From Ridgeia piscesae (taxonomy: Eukaryota > Annelida > Polychaeta > Sabellida > Siboglinidae), in NCBI GenBank assembly GCA_025642075.2, contig JAODUO010000640.1:1-64000 (forward strand): a stretch of 64,000 bases of DNA, read 5' to 3'. Positions 25,001-36,283 of this stretch are shown in pieces. A program made the translations under genes and the position numbers. The stretch's first letter is position 1. Every line of letters begins with the position of its first letter. The notes beneath the pieces are model-generated. The model saw only the letters and a program-made list of their open reading frames with translations, did no database searches and was not told the origin of the DNA.

Positions 25001-28000
25001 GCTGTCTCTCTCCGTAGTGTGCCCGCAATGTCTCTAGGTGGTTGTTGCCCCAGTAGGTGAGATTGCTGTCTCTCTCCATAGTGTGCCAGCAATGTCTCTA
25101 GGTGGTTGTTGCCCCAGTAGGTGAGATTGTTGTCTCTCTCCAGAGTGTGCCAGCAATGTCTCTAGGTGGTTGTTGCCCCAGTAGGTGAGATTGTTGTCTC
25201 TCTCCATAGTGTGCCAGCAATGTCTCTAGGTGGTTGTTGCCCCAGTAGGTGAGATTGTTGTCTCTCTCCAGAGTGTGCCAGCAATGTCTCTAGGTGGTTG
25301 TTGCCCCAGTAGGTGAGATTGCTGTCTCTCTCCATAGTGTGCCAGCAATGTCTCTAGGTGGTTGTTGCCCCAGTAGGTGAGATTGCTGTCTCTCCCCCTA
25401 GTGTGCCAGCAATGTCTCTAGGTGGTTGTTGCCCCAGTAGGTGAGATGTGCTGTCTCTCTCCGTAGTGTGCCCGCAATGTCTCTAGGTGGTTGTTGCCCC
25501 AGTAGGTGAGACATGCTGTCTCTCCCCGTAGTGTGCCAGCAATGTCTCTAGGTGGTTGTTGCCCCAGTAGGTGAGACGTGCTGTCTCTCCCCGTAGTGTG
25601 CCAGCAATGTCTCTAGGTGGTTGTTGCCCCAGTAGGTGAGATGTGCTGTCTCTCTCCGTAGTGTGCCAGCAATGTCTCTAGGTGGTTGTTGCCCCAGTAG
25701 GTGAGACGTGTTGTCTCTCCCCATAGTGTGCCAGCAATGTCTCTAGGTGGTTGTTGCCCCAGTAGGTGAGATGTGCTGTCTCTCTCCAGAGTGTGCCAGC
25801 AATGTCTCTAGGTGGTTGTTGCCCCAGTAGGTGAGACGTGCTGTCTCTCCCCGTAGTGTGCCAGCAATGTCTCTAGGTGGTTGTTGCCCCAGTAGGTGAG
25901 ATGTGCTGTCTCTCTCCAGAGTGTGCCCGCAATGTCTCTAGGTGGTTGTTGCCCCAGTAGGTGAGATGTGCTGTCTCTCTCCATAGTGTGCCAGCAATGT
26001 CTCTAGGTGGTTGTTGCCCCAGTAGGTGAGATTGCTGTCTCTCCCCCTAGTGTGCCAGCAATGTCTCTAGGTGGTTGTTGCCCCAGTAGGTGAGATGTGC
26101 TGTCTCTCGCCCTAGTGTGCCAGCAATGTCTCTAGGTGGTTGTTGCCCCAGTAGGTGAGATTGCTGTCTCTCCCCCTAGTGTGCCAGCAATGTCTCTAGG
26201 TGGTTGTTGCCCCAGTAGGTGAGATGTGCTGTCTCTCCATAGTGTGCCAGCAATGTCTCTAGGTGGTTGTTGCCCCAGTAGGTGAGATTGCTGTCTCTCC
26301 CCCTAGTGTGCCAGCAATGTCTCTAGGTGGTTGTTGCCCCAGTAGGTGAGATTGCTGTCTCTCTCCATAGTGTGCCAGCAATGTCTCTAGGTGGTTGTTG
26401 CCCCAGTAGGTGAGATGTGCTGTCTCTCTCCAGAGTGTGCCAGCAATGTCTCTAGGTGGTTGTTGCCCCAGTAGGTGAGATTGCTGTCTCTCCCCCTAGT
26501 GTGCCAGCAATGTCTCTAGGTGGTTGTTGCCCCAGTAGGTGAGATGTGCTGTCTCTCTCCATAGTGTGCCAGCAATGTCTCTAGGTGGTTGTTGCCCCAG
26601 TAGGTGAGATGTGCTGTCTCTCTCCAGAGTGTGCCAGCAATGTCTCTAGGTGGTTGTTGCCCCAGTAGGTGAGATGTGCTGTCTCTCTCCAGAGTGTGCC
26701 AGCAATGTCTCTAGGTGGTTGTTGCCCCAGTAGGTGAGATGTGCTGTCTCTCTCCATAGTGTGCCAGCAATGTCTCTAGGTGGTTGTTGCCCCAGTAGGT
26801 GAGATTGTTCTCCCCCTAGTGTGCCAGCAATGTCTCTAGGTGGTTGTTGCCCCAGTAGGTGAGATTGCTGTCTCTCTCCATAGTGTGCCAGCAATGTCTC
26901 TAGGTGGTTGTTGCCCCAGTAGGTGAGATTGCTGTCTCTCCCCCTAGTGTGCCAGCAATGTCTCTAGGTGGTTGTTGCCCCAGTAGGTGAGATGTGCTGT
27001 CTCTCTCCGTAGTGTGCCCGCAATGTCTCTAGGTGGTTGTTGCCCCAGTAGGTGAGACATGCTGTCTCTCCCCGTAGTGTGCCAGCAATGTCTCTAGGTG
27101 GTTGTTGCCCCAGTAGGTGAGACGTGTCTCTCCCGTAGTGTGCCAGCAATGTCTCTAGGTGGTTGTTGCCCCAGTAGGTGAGATGTGCTGTCTCTCTCCG
27201 TAGTGTGCCAGCAATGTCTCTAGGTGGTTGTTGCCCCAGTAGGTGAGACGTGTTGTCTCTCCCCATAGTGTGCCAGCAATGTCTCTAGGTGGTTGTTGCC
27301 CCAGTAGGTGAGATGTGCTGTCTCTCTCCAGAGTGTGCCAGCAATGTCTCTAGGTGGTTGTTGCCCCAGTAGGTGAGATTGCTGTCTCTCCCGTAGTGTG
27401 CCAGCAATGTCTCTAGGTGGTTGTTGCCCCAGTAGGTGAGATGTGCTGTCTCTCTCCAGAGTGTGCCAGCAATGTCTCTAGGTGGTTGTTGCCCCAGTAG
27501 GTGAGATGTGCTGTCTCTCTCCATAGTGTGCCAGCAATGTCTCTAGGTGGTTGTTGCCCCAGTAGGTGAGATTGCTGTCTCTCCCCCTAGTGTGCCAGCA
27601 ATGTCTCTAGGTGGTTGTTGCCCCAGTAGGTGAGATGTGCTGTCTCTCGCCCTAGTGTGCCAGCAATGTCTCTAGGTGGTTGTTGCCCCAGTAGGTGAGA
27701 TTGCTGTCTCTCCCCCTAGTGTGCCAGCAATGTCTCTAGGTGGTTGTTGCCCCAGTAGGTGAGATGTGCTGTCTCTCTCCATAGTGTGCCAGCAATGTCT
27801 CTAGGTGGTTGTTGCCCCAGTAGGTGAGATTGCTGTCTCTCCCCCTAGTGTGCCAGCAATGTCTCTAGGTGGTTGTTGCCCCAGTAGGTGAGATGTGCTG
27901 TCTCTCTCCATAGTGTGCCAGCAATGTCTCTAGGTGGTTGTTGCCCCAGTAGGTGAGATGTGCTGTCTCTCCAGAGTGTGCCAGCAATGTCTCTAGGTGG

Positions 28001-30142
28001 TTGTTGCCCCAGTAGGTGAGATGTGCTGTCTCTCTCCAGAGTGTGCCAGCAATGTCTCTAGGTGGTTGTTGCCCCAGTAGGTGAGATTGCTGTCTCTCTC
28101 CAGAGTGTGCCAGCAATGTCTCTAGGTGGTTGTTGCCCCAGTAGGTGAGATTGCTGTCTCTCTCCATAGTGTGCCAGCAATGTCTCTAGGTGGTTGTTGC
28201 CCCAGTAGGTGAGATTGCTGTCTCTCCCCTAGTGTGCCAGCAATGTCTCTAGGTGGTTGTTGCCCCAGTAGGTGAGATGTGCTGTCTCTCTCCGTAGTGT
28301 GCCCGCAATGTCTCTAGGTGGTTGTTGCCCCAGTAGGTGAGATTGCTGTCTCTCTCCATAGTGTGCCAGCAATGTCTCTAGGTGGTTGTTGCCCCAGTAG
28401 GTGAGATTGCTGTCTCTCCCCCTAGTGTGCCAGCAATGTCTCTAGGTGGTTGTTGCCCCAGTAGGTGAGATGTGCTGTCTCTCTCCGTAGTGTGCCAGCA
28501 ATGTCTCTAGGTGGTTGTTGCCCCAGTAGGTGAGATTGCTGTCTCTCTCCATAGTGTGCCAGCAATGTCTCTAGGTGGTTGTTGCCCCAGTAGGTGAGAT
28601 TGTTGTCTCTCTCCAGAGTGTGCCAGCAATGTCTCTAGGTGGTTGTTGCCCCAGTAGGTGAGATTGCTGTCTCTCTCCATAGTGTGCCAGCAATGTCTCT
28701 AGGTGGTTGTTGCCCCAGTAGGTGAGATTGTTGTCTCTCTCCAGAGTGTGCCAGCAATGTCTCTAGGTGGTTGTTGCCCCAGTAGGTGAGATTGCTGTCT
28801 CTCTCCATAGTGTGCCAGCAATGTCTCTAGGTGGTTGTTGCCCCAGTAGGTGAGATTGCTGTCTCTCCCCTAGTGTGCCAGCAATGTCTCTAGGTGGTTG
28901 TTGCCCCAGTAGGTGAGATGTGCTGTCTCTCTCCGTAGTGTGCCCGCAATGTCTCTAGGTGGTTGTTGCCCCAGTAGGTGAGACATGCTGTCTCTCCCCG
29001 TAGTGTGCCAGCAATGTCTCTAGGTGGTTGTTGCCCCAGTAGGTGAGACGTGCTGTCTCTCCCCGTAGTGTGCCAGCAATGTCTCTAGGTGGTTGTTGCC
29101 CCAGTAGGTGAGATGTGCTGTCTCTCTCCGTAGTGTGCCAGCAATGTCTCTAGGTGGTTGTTGCCCCAGTAGGTGAGACGTGTTGTCTCTCCCCATAGTG
29201 TGCCAGCAATGTCTCTAGGTGGTTGTTGCCCCAGTAGGTGAGATGTGCTGTCTCTCCCCGTAGTGTGCCAGCAATGTCTCTAGGTGGTTGTTGCCCCAGT
29301 AGGTGAGACTGCTCTCTCTCCCCGTAGTGTGCCAGCAATGTCTCTAGGTGGTTGTTGCCCCAGTAGGTGAGATTGCTGTCTCTCCCGTAGTGTGCCAGCA
29401 ATGTCTCTAGGTGGTTGTTGCCCCAGTAGGTGAGACATGCTGTCTCTCCCCGTAGTGTGCCAGTAATGTCTCTAGGTGGTTGTTGCCCCAGTAGGTGAGA
29501 CGTGCTGTCTCTCCCCGTAGTGTGCCAGCAATGTCTCTAGGTGGTTGTTGCCCCAGTAGGTGAGATTGCTGTCTCTCGCCCTAGTGTGCCAGCAATGTCT
29601 CTAGGTGGTTGTTGCCCCAGTAGGTGAGATTGCTGTCTCTCCCGTAGTGTGCCAGCAATGTCTCTAGGTGGTTGTTGCCCCAGTAGGTGAGATTGCTGTC
29701 TCTCGCCCTAGTGTGCCAGTAATGTCTCTAGGTGGTTGTTGCCCCAGTAGGTGAGACTGCTCTCTCTCCCCGTAGTGTGCCAGCAATGTCTCTAGGTGGT
29801 TGTTGCCCCAGTAGGTGAGATTGCTGTCTCTCGCCCTAGTGTGCCAGCAATGTCTCTAGGTGGTTGTTGCCCCAGTAGGTGAGATTGCTGTCTCTCCCGT
29901 AGTGTGCCAGCAATGTCTCTAGGTGGTTGTTGCCCCAGTAGGTGAGACATGCTGTCTCTCCCCGTAGTGTGCCAGTAATGTCTCTAGGTGGTTGTTGCCC
30001 CAGTAGGTGAGACTGCTCTCTCTCCCCGTAGTGTGCCAGCAATGTCTCTAGGTGGTTGTTGCCCCAGTAGGTGAGATTGCTGTCTCTCCCCGTAGTGTGC
30101 CAGCAATGTCTCTAGGTGGTTGTTGCCCCAGTAGGTGAGATG
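22086..30142. repeat. 65-bp minisatellite (~125 copies) with higher-order structure
   Basis: Units of 63-65 bp share CAATGTCTCTAGGTGGTTGT and CCCCAGTAGGTGAGA. The variable block between them (TCTCCAGAG, CCCCCTAG, CTCCATAG, CGCCCTAG, CTCCGTAG, CCCCGTAG) defines several unit types. The same ordered series of types reappears starting near 25,500, 27,050 and 28,980. Minus-strand frames of up to about 100 codons stay open briefly but shift wherever units differ in length, so I do not call them coding. The right end stops sharply at 30,142. Confidence 0.97.
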
Positions 30143-30422
30143 ACTGGCCGACTCCGGGTTCGCACATGGCTCGAATATCTACATACAATCTTTTTTATTA
30201 TACTTCCTACATGCAACAAGAACTCTAAGATGACATAGATTTATAATAACTTTTACCCATGCATTTACAGCTCAAGCTGTGTACACAATAATGACAATGA
30301 GCTTTTAATCCTTTGATATTGATGAATCATTAAGTTGCCTGACCATGATTTTTGAGGATACTGGCACATAAGAAATCACTATAATTATTTTGTAATGTAA
30401 TTATAGATGATACATATCATAC
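30143..30422. other. Unique sequence between array and ZNF862-like exons
   Basis: AT-rich. It should be intron of the minus-strand gene, but no further coding exon was found before the array. Confidence 0.4.
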
Positions 30423-30537
30423 CTGTATTGCATCAAGCAGTGCGATGTGTGGGAATCTCTGTTTGAGGTTGTTCAGGAGACTTTTCAGCAGCTGCACCCC
30501 AACTGTGTGGAATGCCGCTTTGGCATCAGTTCCGCCC
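30423..30537 (-). CDS. ZNF862-like exon (last one visible)
   Basis: Minus-strand exon with a TTTTAG acceptor and a CAG|GTATGA donor. It encodes GGTDAKAAFHTVGV then LLKSLLNNLKQRFPHIAL and ends LLDAIQ. The first G completes the Arg codon split with the exon at 30,776. This corresponds to the middle of the hAT transposase-derived region, where a helix-rich segment precedes the C-terminal dimerisation domain. The next exon would lie to the left, but the 65-bp array occupies that space and no dimerisation segment is present in the window. Confidence 0.6.
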
Positions 30538-30775
30538 CTAAAATGTTGAAATCATAATATTTACTGATTGCATACTGTTCATCAGTACTCCTATTACTTG
30601 CACAAATCTGTCATCAAGAAAGCAAGTTATTACAACCATAAACTGCACCACAACTCAACTGTCTATGTCTCAATATAGGTCTATCACATAGTTGCACACA
30701 CCTGTTTGTTCAGAACAAGTATTTGTGTAGGAAATACACAGCTGTATCACAGTACTGGATCTTACCTTTGTGCTT

Positions 30776-30896
30776 TGAAAATGACTGATACACTTTTGTA
30801 CTCAGCAGGCGTGCAGACTAGTGCTGCCTCCAACATGCTCAAGTAGGGGCCATCTTGATTCTGCATCCCTTCAAAGGTCTCCAAACAGCCAGTCAC
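30776..30896 (-). CDS. ZNF862-like exon
   Basis: Minus-strand exon with a TTTCCAG acceptor and an AAAG|GTAAGA donor. It encodes VTGCLETFEGMQNQDGPYL, then SMLEAALVCTPAEYKSVSV and IFKAQ. Phase 0 at the start matches the end of the exon at 31,165, and phase 2 at the end matches the exon at 30,423. The frame is intact. Confidence 0.6.
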
Positions 30897-31164
30897 CTGG
30901 AAACATGCACCCAACAAGAATACTTAATTTCCTTGTATATATGACTGATGGTGGCTGAGATCTGGCCTGGCACTTCCAACAGTCTATCACTCTTGCAATC
31001 AGTTTGAGTAACTTAGTATTTTTACTGCTGCTGTTTCATATGATGGTTTTGTAATAGTTTTATTAAAGTTGCAACTGAGAAGTTAATAGATGTGCTTATT
31101 TTAGTATTACATTGAAATTTGACACTTGGCAGTCTTTCTTTGTATTAGAAAAACATCGACTTAC

Positions 31165-31401
31165 AGCAGCTTGCACTCCACAGAATGAAACATCTCTCTG
31201 CTGCAATAGCCGACTGAGGTGATCGGTAGTTGCCAGGATGTCAGCAGTCAGGTGCAGCAGTGCGACGATTGTATAGACTGACAGCTGCTTCTGTAGGCCC
31301 ACTGCAGTTGGGTCACCACTTGCAGGTCTTCCTCGACCACCACCATGAAGGCCTCATAGTTCCGTAGCAGTGCAGTTACACTGTTCCTGAGGCTCAGCCA
31401 C
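31165..31401 (-). CDS. ZNF862-like exon with internal frameshift
   Basis: Minus-strand exon beginning with the hallmark WLSLRNSVTALLRNYEAF of this family and ending SFCGVQAA at a GCT|GTAAGT donor. Around 31,325-31,345 the frame must change between the VVVEED part and the DPTAVGLQKQLSVYT part, a one-base slip. Downstream residues (LLHLTADILATTDHLSRLL) fit the family again. Acceptor TTTGAAG is weak but the phase (one base completing a codon) agrees with the upstream exon. The slip may be a sequencing indel or true decay. Confidence 0.6.
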
Positions 31402-31799
31402 CTTCAAAACATCCACATGGCTATGTTACCATTTGTAATGGTCTAAACTCTAGAATAATAAGATACAAAGCAAGATCAGTAGGTCAAGATAAATAAAATT
31501 AGATAGCATACATTTTTATGTAACAAACACATTTTTTTATTAAAAAGTTTGGTCCTAAATTGTCATTTTACAAAAAAAAACTATATAAAAAGGAACTAGT
31601 AATTTACATTCATAAATTAATTTAATTTTTATTATATAGGGAATTTATGAAATTACATTAATTTGTTATGATAGATCTGTGTAAATTCTTAATTACCTTA
31701 TCTCATACAGGTGCTGAAACATTCACAAATTAATATACTACAGTGTATATAGGGAATTTATGTTGTATAACTTTATGTTGTAACTTAATTTTTAATTAC

Positions 31800-32752
31800 A
31801 AGCGCTGGAACTTCACTGCGTTCAGCGACAGCACTGCAGCGATTTCTATAAAGCATGTGAGTCGCTTTGGGCTGAGTTGTACAAAGTTGTAGACAGCCGC
31901 AATGACGTTTTGCAGTGTTGCCATCTTGCTGATGCCATTGCACGACTGTGCCTGCCAAATTGAGGCGATGTGCCACGCAGTGTACAAACACAAGAAATGG
32001 ATTTCGTTTCTTCAACATACCATTGACGCCTCTGATGTCACTGGCCATGACCGAAGCACCGTTACTTCCAAATTTTACACCAAATTTCTTCATGGTGACA
32101 TCCACAGCGTCCACAACTGTCGCTGCCTTGCCGTCCTGAACTGCAACACAGTCCAGGAATTGGGTCATGCATTTACCTGCGTTACAAATGTATCTTACCA
32201 CGATGGCCAGGTGTTTCTCGGTGGCTCTGTCCGTCGATTCATCAATTCCAGTGCCGATGAATGGTGACTGCCTCAACTGTGGCTTCAACTTTGTCTCCAC
32301 CACTTCGCCGAGACAACCCATCAAGTTATTGAAAGTACTTGTGGAATTATACGATGCATTTGCCTCCCTGTTAAGATACATTGCATCGGTCATCTGCTGT
32401 TCTTGTAAAAATTGTACTTACAGTTGGCCACTTCCTGTGTAATCAGCCAGTAGCACATTTTAAATGCCAGTATGATGGCACTGCGGTTTGTCTTCACCTG
32501 CACGTCGATCCACATCTGGCCCTTTTCTTCTGCAGCGACGGCATGCCGGTGGTCCGTCGACTTCACGTGGTCGGTCAGAGTCTTGAGGCGGAAGTTTCTT
32601 GTTCCTGCTCCACCCCACAACGTTGCCTTTCCCTGCCGCTTACAGACACAACAGTGCATACTGTCATCACCTGCATCGTACACCACCCATGGGTGATCTG
32701 TCATCCACTTCTTAGCAAATTGACGTTGACACACTGGCGTCCCTCCACTCCC
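31800..32752 (-). pseudogene. ZNF862-like zinc finger plus DUF4371/hAT region, frameshifted
   Basis: Reading right to left: a TTF/BED-like zinc finger (CCVC near 32,643, then DHVKSTDH) inside a WMTDHPWVVYD context; a linker; then the DUF4371-type hAT transposase fold with IGTGIDESTDRATEKHL, VKFGSNGASVMASDIRGV and VFVHCVAHRLNLA. The acidic DEST and the HCVAHRLNL segments are the conserved catalytic-fold motifs of this family. One slip near 32,400 separates the finger part from MTDAMYLNREAN; a second near 31,950, after RLNLA, moves to the AQSCNGISKM frame, which reaches a TT|GTAATT donor at 31,800. An in-frame TGA at 32,753 limits the 5' side. Such genes are domesticated or recently amplified hAT copies, and many invertebrates have dozens. 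Two slips suggest a pseudogene, though uniform small indels could also be assembly error. Confidence 0.6.
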
Positions 32753-33430
32753 TCATGGGCGTGACGAAGGCGGGTCACAGTTTTCCTGGCAACAGGATAC
32801 TTTTATGAAAGTTATCCCTAAATTGGCAAAACTGGCTAGTTATAATAATTATTTTATTTTTATCACAATCAAACTAATTATTTAATGCATCATAAAATAC
32901 ATAATAATAATATAGAGTCCATTTATGTAAGATAAACTATTGATTGGTTAAAATAAATATAAAAGTAAAACTATTTTCTGCTTTAAAACCAATTACGTAG
33001 CTAAATTATAATTATAAATAAATACTTCACATGCAGTGTGATATGATGAAGAGGTTGCCATACCTTGCCACTGTCACAGTTCTCTGGAGGACGTTCAAAT
33101 GGCATGCCTCATGGTCGTGGAGAAGATGCATCATCACGGTTGTGACTGTCCACTTCCTAATAACATGATACTTTTATAAGCATTGTGCCTAAATTGCCAA
33201 AACTGGCTAGTTATAATTATTTTATAGCACCATGTTTCCCGCTGTAAGTCTAGTTCAACTTTGTTACACAGGTAATCACCATAAATTTATTATTTAATGT
33301 ATAATCAAATACATACATAATAATATAGAGTCCATTTATGTAAGATAAACTATTGATTGGTTAAAATAAATAAAAGTAAAACTGTTTTAAAATCAATTAC
33401 GTAGCTAAATTAAATAAATAAGGAAATAAC
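32753..33430 (-). repeat. Tandem duplication of ~370-410 bp including a possible small exon
   Basis: Two diverged copies, about 32,760-33,020 and 33,060-33,430. Both contain a GTCACAGTT exon-like patch, then GATACTTTTAT, then CTAAATTG and AAAACTGGCTAGTTATAAT, and finally TATAGAGTCCATTTATG (offset 412 bp). In the right copy a minus-strand frame starts ATG and reads PFERPPENCDSGK to a GTATGG donor. In the left copy the matching ENCDPP frame stops at TGA before the zinc-finger exon. Confidence 0.55.
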
Positions 33431-33579
33431 ATGTAATATGATATGATGCTTTGTTGACAACATATGAAGGGTTGTTTCTGTGTAGCGATTGATAAAATAA
33501 TGCAAGGTGGCTGAATAATCTGCTATGTTGTAAGGACTCCCACTTGAGTGTTCATCGTCAGTGTCACGTCGCTAGTTTC
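33431..33579. other. Unique sequence, nothing recognised
   Basis: Short AT-rich spacer before the dispersed inverted repeat. Confidence 0.3.
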
Positions 33580-34050
33580 ACGGCTGTTATTTAGGCTTGG
33601 GCAAAGATTTTTCACTCAAATTAACCATGTTGCTGCGTGACTTACACATAGAAGTATTAACCTTTGTCGAATACAATTTCCATGATTAAAAACGTCATTA
33701 TGTTGTCTCTTTATATGCCAAGTTTCGTTCTTGTTCCTCAAATATAACGCGTTCAGAAGCATTTCAAAAAGACCCACTACTCAACAAAAATCTGCCTGTG
33801 GCGACACGCTGCCTGTGCTAAGATGCTATGTTGTTACGCTAGCGCGAGCGCCTCATCGCGCGTACCATCAGGGTGAACATTTAAGCGTAAAACAGGCGTT
33901 CTTCTCACACATTGTGCCGTGTCAATTTGTTACCAATTCAAACAGAATAAAGCTTATTTTGAAGACAAATTATTGCTCTATCGATTGGTAATACACACTA
34001 CGCTGAACTAATAAGAAATCGTCCGCTAAAACGCAAGTAAACATGACCAC
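33580..34050 (+). repeat. Dispersed repeat, copy 1 (inverted partner at 39,990)
   Basis: Shares long stretches with the reverse complement of 39,990-40,390: AGGCTTGGGCAA, TCACTCAAATTAACCAT, TTGTCTCTTTA..TGCCAA, AGCATTTCAAAAA, GCGAGCGCCTCA and ATACACACTACG. Divergence is high, so the copies are old. Confidence 0.7.
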
Positions 34051-34587
34051 TTATGTCACGGCCGTATTTCGTGAGCAACGTCGCTGTTTCACATCAGATC
34101 GCGTAGTGTGTGGTACTATTCGATCCGGCGTGAAATTTGCTATCCAGCCCATGTTATTGTATGAATATAACATTTTATTTGTGAGGGGGCATGCCTTTGA
34201 AAGTTGATGTTACTTTTCCCCCGAGCCGCAATACTTCGGTAGATCGCCGCACGCATTATAGGCAGTGTTGCCAGGTCAAAAAATTATTTCTAACCCAATG
34301 GCCCTCGAAAACTAGCCCAAAGCTAGCCCAAAAATCCCCCCAAATAATTATATAATTATACATTTTAAATGTTGCCAGTGACACACCCCTACCGATAAAG
34401 AGGGAAACGCATTTCAAGTACGTCACGCACAAAGTATTTACCTAATGATGAGTGGATGTTTCCATCATTCCTTGCAGTTGAGCGCCACCTACTGTTCTAC
34501 GGTGAACTATAAATTCTTGTTTATAAATAGACATGACATACATCATAACGTCACAAAATTCACCACATAAATGACCCTCTACTTAAT

Positions 34588-34589
<2 letters not shown>

Positions 34590-34646
<57 letters not shown>
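34590..34646. repeat. (TA)n microsatellite
   Basis: Perfect alternating AT run inside the hAT-like element; able to extrude a cruciform. Confidence 0.95.
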
Positions 34647-34649
<3 letters not shown>

Positions 34650-34832
34650 CTAAACTGGCTACACGCGTATATGCACATGGCACACATAGGCAAGCAGGCA
34701 TGTACGCACGCAATCACAAATTCAATCAAAACAAACCCATTAAAACTGAAATTTTAATCACGTGTGCACAGGATCGCGCGCACGTGTTGTCACAGCGCAG
34801 CACAACACTCGGTATAGACTAGGGCAGGTGTC

Positions 34833-35051
34833 CTAGATGTCCAGCATGGAATCGTCGTCCTCCTGGCGGTACATTTCGGCCGTGAAGAGGCTCAGCATTG
34901 TCTTGTCTGGCACAAACTTGTTGCAGCAGATCTTGTTGCGCCACATATATGCTCCCACGTGGAGGATCTTGTATACTATCATCAAGATATGAGCTATATG
35001 GCCATGAAAAATGGTAGTACTAGCAGATAAAGCATAGTTCATTTTACCCAT
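34833..35051 (-). other. Unidentified small open frame inside the hAT-like element
   Basis: A minus-strand frame whose last part reads GAYMWRNKICCNKFV, then PDKTMLSLFTAEMYRQ and an acidic tail EDDDSMLDI before the stop. It is markedly more GC-rich than the flanks, and a TATACAAG could act as acceptor. It might be a captured host exon or the end of a transposase. I do not recognise it. Confidence 0.25.
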
Positions 35052-35480
35052 TCTCCATCATCACAACCCCCCCCCCCCGGGCTTCATGCATCCCTGCACT
35101 ACTAATGGTCGTTGGGCTCGTTACACGTAGCGCTACGAAGAAAAGAGCTGATATTGACGTAATCAGCAGCAGCGACCCCTGGCGCGCGAGAATGATTATT
35201 ACCCTTATTTATGGACAACTGGGTGGCCCAGACTGGAGTTGGCAATGTGTGTGTCTGTATTCAAAGACATTGGGAGGCTATGAAATGGTAGTTCACAGTA
35301 TTTATTATAAATAGACGTAGAATAAGACGGCTCTTAGTGTAACACATGCGTAAAACCACCACTTTCGAAACTAGCCCAAAAATAGCGGCAACCCGAAACT
35401 GCTATTTCCCCCCGCGGAACAGGTCTAAAACGAGCCCAATTGCGCGGGAAAACCGTGGACTTGGCAACACTGGTTATAGG

Positions 35481-35610
35481 GCGTGCAAGTCTCGCGCGCG
35501 AAAACGAGGCTGGGGCAGTTGGGGGGGTAGGAAGTCCATATACTCCATATTAACATATAGGACTTTGTTTTGTTTTTGGTCGTAATAATCAAACTGTTCC
35601 GAAACAGCCA
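35481..35610 (+). repeat. Dispersed repeat block A, copy 1
   Basis: Starts GGCGTGCAAGTCTCGCGCGC and shares CCATATACTCCAT, TTAACATATAG and TTTGTTTTGTTTT with block A copy 2, about 408 bp to the right. Confidence 0.85.
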
Positions 35611-35888
35611 AACGAGTACATGTGTTATGATTATGTGCATTTAGACAACTTGTCAGATATAAGTGCTTAACATCGTGTCTATTATCTTCACAACGTAAAT
35701 CGCTATATGTGTCTATGATAATATAATAAACTCAATATTAAATCGGACATTTAAGATAAGAAACGTATAGCACAAGATATTTATAAACTGATTTTCCTAG
35801 TATTCAGTTGGAAGCTACAACTGTCATCCATCGTTAGAATATTATTCTTGTGTCCAGTCCCCAATTAGTCTCGCTTAGTCCCCAATAG
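35611..35888 (+). repeat. Dispersed repeat block B, copy 1
   Basis: Nearly identical to 36,955-37,270 (for example ATGTGTTATGATTATGTGCA and CAGTCCCCAATTAGTCTCGC). It lacks about 60 bp present in the other copy. Confidence 0.85.
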
Positions 35889-36013
35889 GGCGTGCAAGTC
35901 TCGCGCGCGAAAACGTGGCTGGGGGCAGTTGGGGGCAGGAGGTCCATATACTCCATGTTAACATATAGAACTTTGTTTTGTTTTGGTCGTAATAATCGAA
36001 CTGTCCCGAAATA
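35889..36013 (+). repeat. Dispersed repeat block A, copy 2
   Basis: About 90% identical to block A copy 1. Its right side is interrupted at 36,014, where copy 1 continues into block B. Confidence 0.85.
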
Positions 36014-36283
36014 GAGTATTTCCGTTATATTGTCTGAAGGATTAATACAAGCAGAAGCAGTGGAACATTTTGCCGGTGACAATGATCACGGAAATCATGA
36101 ATTTTAATCCATTATTATGGTGGTTGCCATGGCAATAGCGGCAAGTACTTGTGTTTGGCGATCTTGACTAATAATGAAGAGTGCCAGTTTTCCCGCAGTA
36201 CAACCTGTTTGGGCCAAACGTATACATGTTGTTAGAATTGGCCGGTCTACTGATTTACTCGTCATCAATCCGCATCTGCCTCT
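36014..36283. other. Inserted sequence between blocks A and B, unclassified
   Basis: Part of a ~940-bp insertion. It contains GTTGCCATGGCAAT (36,123-36,136), a near-perfect match to the palindromic RFX X-box consensus, though a single match of this kind may be chance. No coding seen. Confidence 0.4.

Larger units (their letters stand above)
34263..35472. mobile_element. hAT-like non-autonomous DNA transposon
   Basis: The ends are inverted: CAGTGTTGCCAGGTC at 34,263 and GACTTGGCAACACTG ending at 35,472, which is CAGTGTTGCCAAGTC on the other strand, 14 of 15 identical. Flanking 8-mers are ATTATAGG (34,255-34,262) and GTTATAGG (35,473-35,480), 7 of 8 identical. An 8-bp target duplication with CAGTG-type ends is the hAT signature. 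The interior holds repeated AGCCCAA motifs near both ends, a (TA)n tract at 34,590-34,646 and a small open frame, but no transposase. Confidence 0.75.

Noticed and set aside
22086..30142. Possible CRISPR array (regular repeats)
   Set aside because: There are no unique spacers between repeats; the unit is contiguous and variants are point changes in an animal genome.
30143..30180. B-box-like GGGTTCGCAC next to the 65-bp array
   Set aside because: No A box or cloverleaf partner, so not a tRNA or SINE that I can support.
32381..32764. Plus-strand 127-codon frame opposite the zinc-finger exon
   Set aside because: Shadow of the minus-strand ZNF862-like coding sequence.
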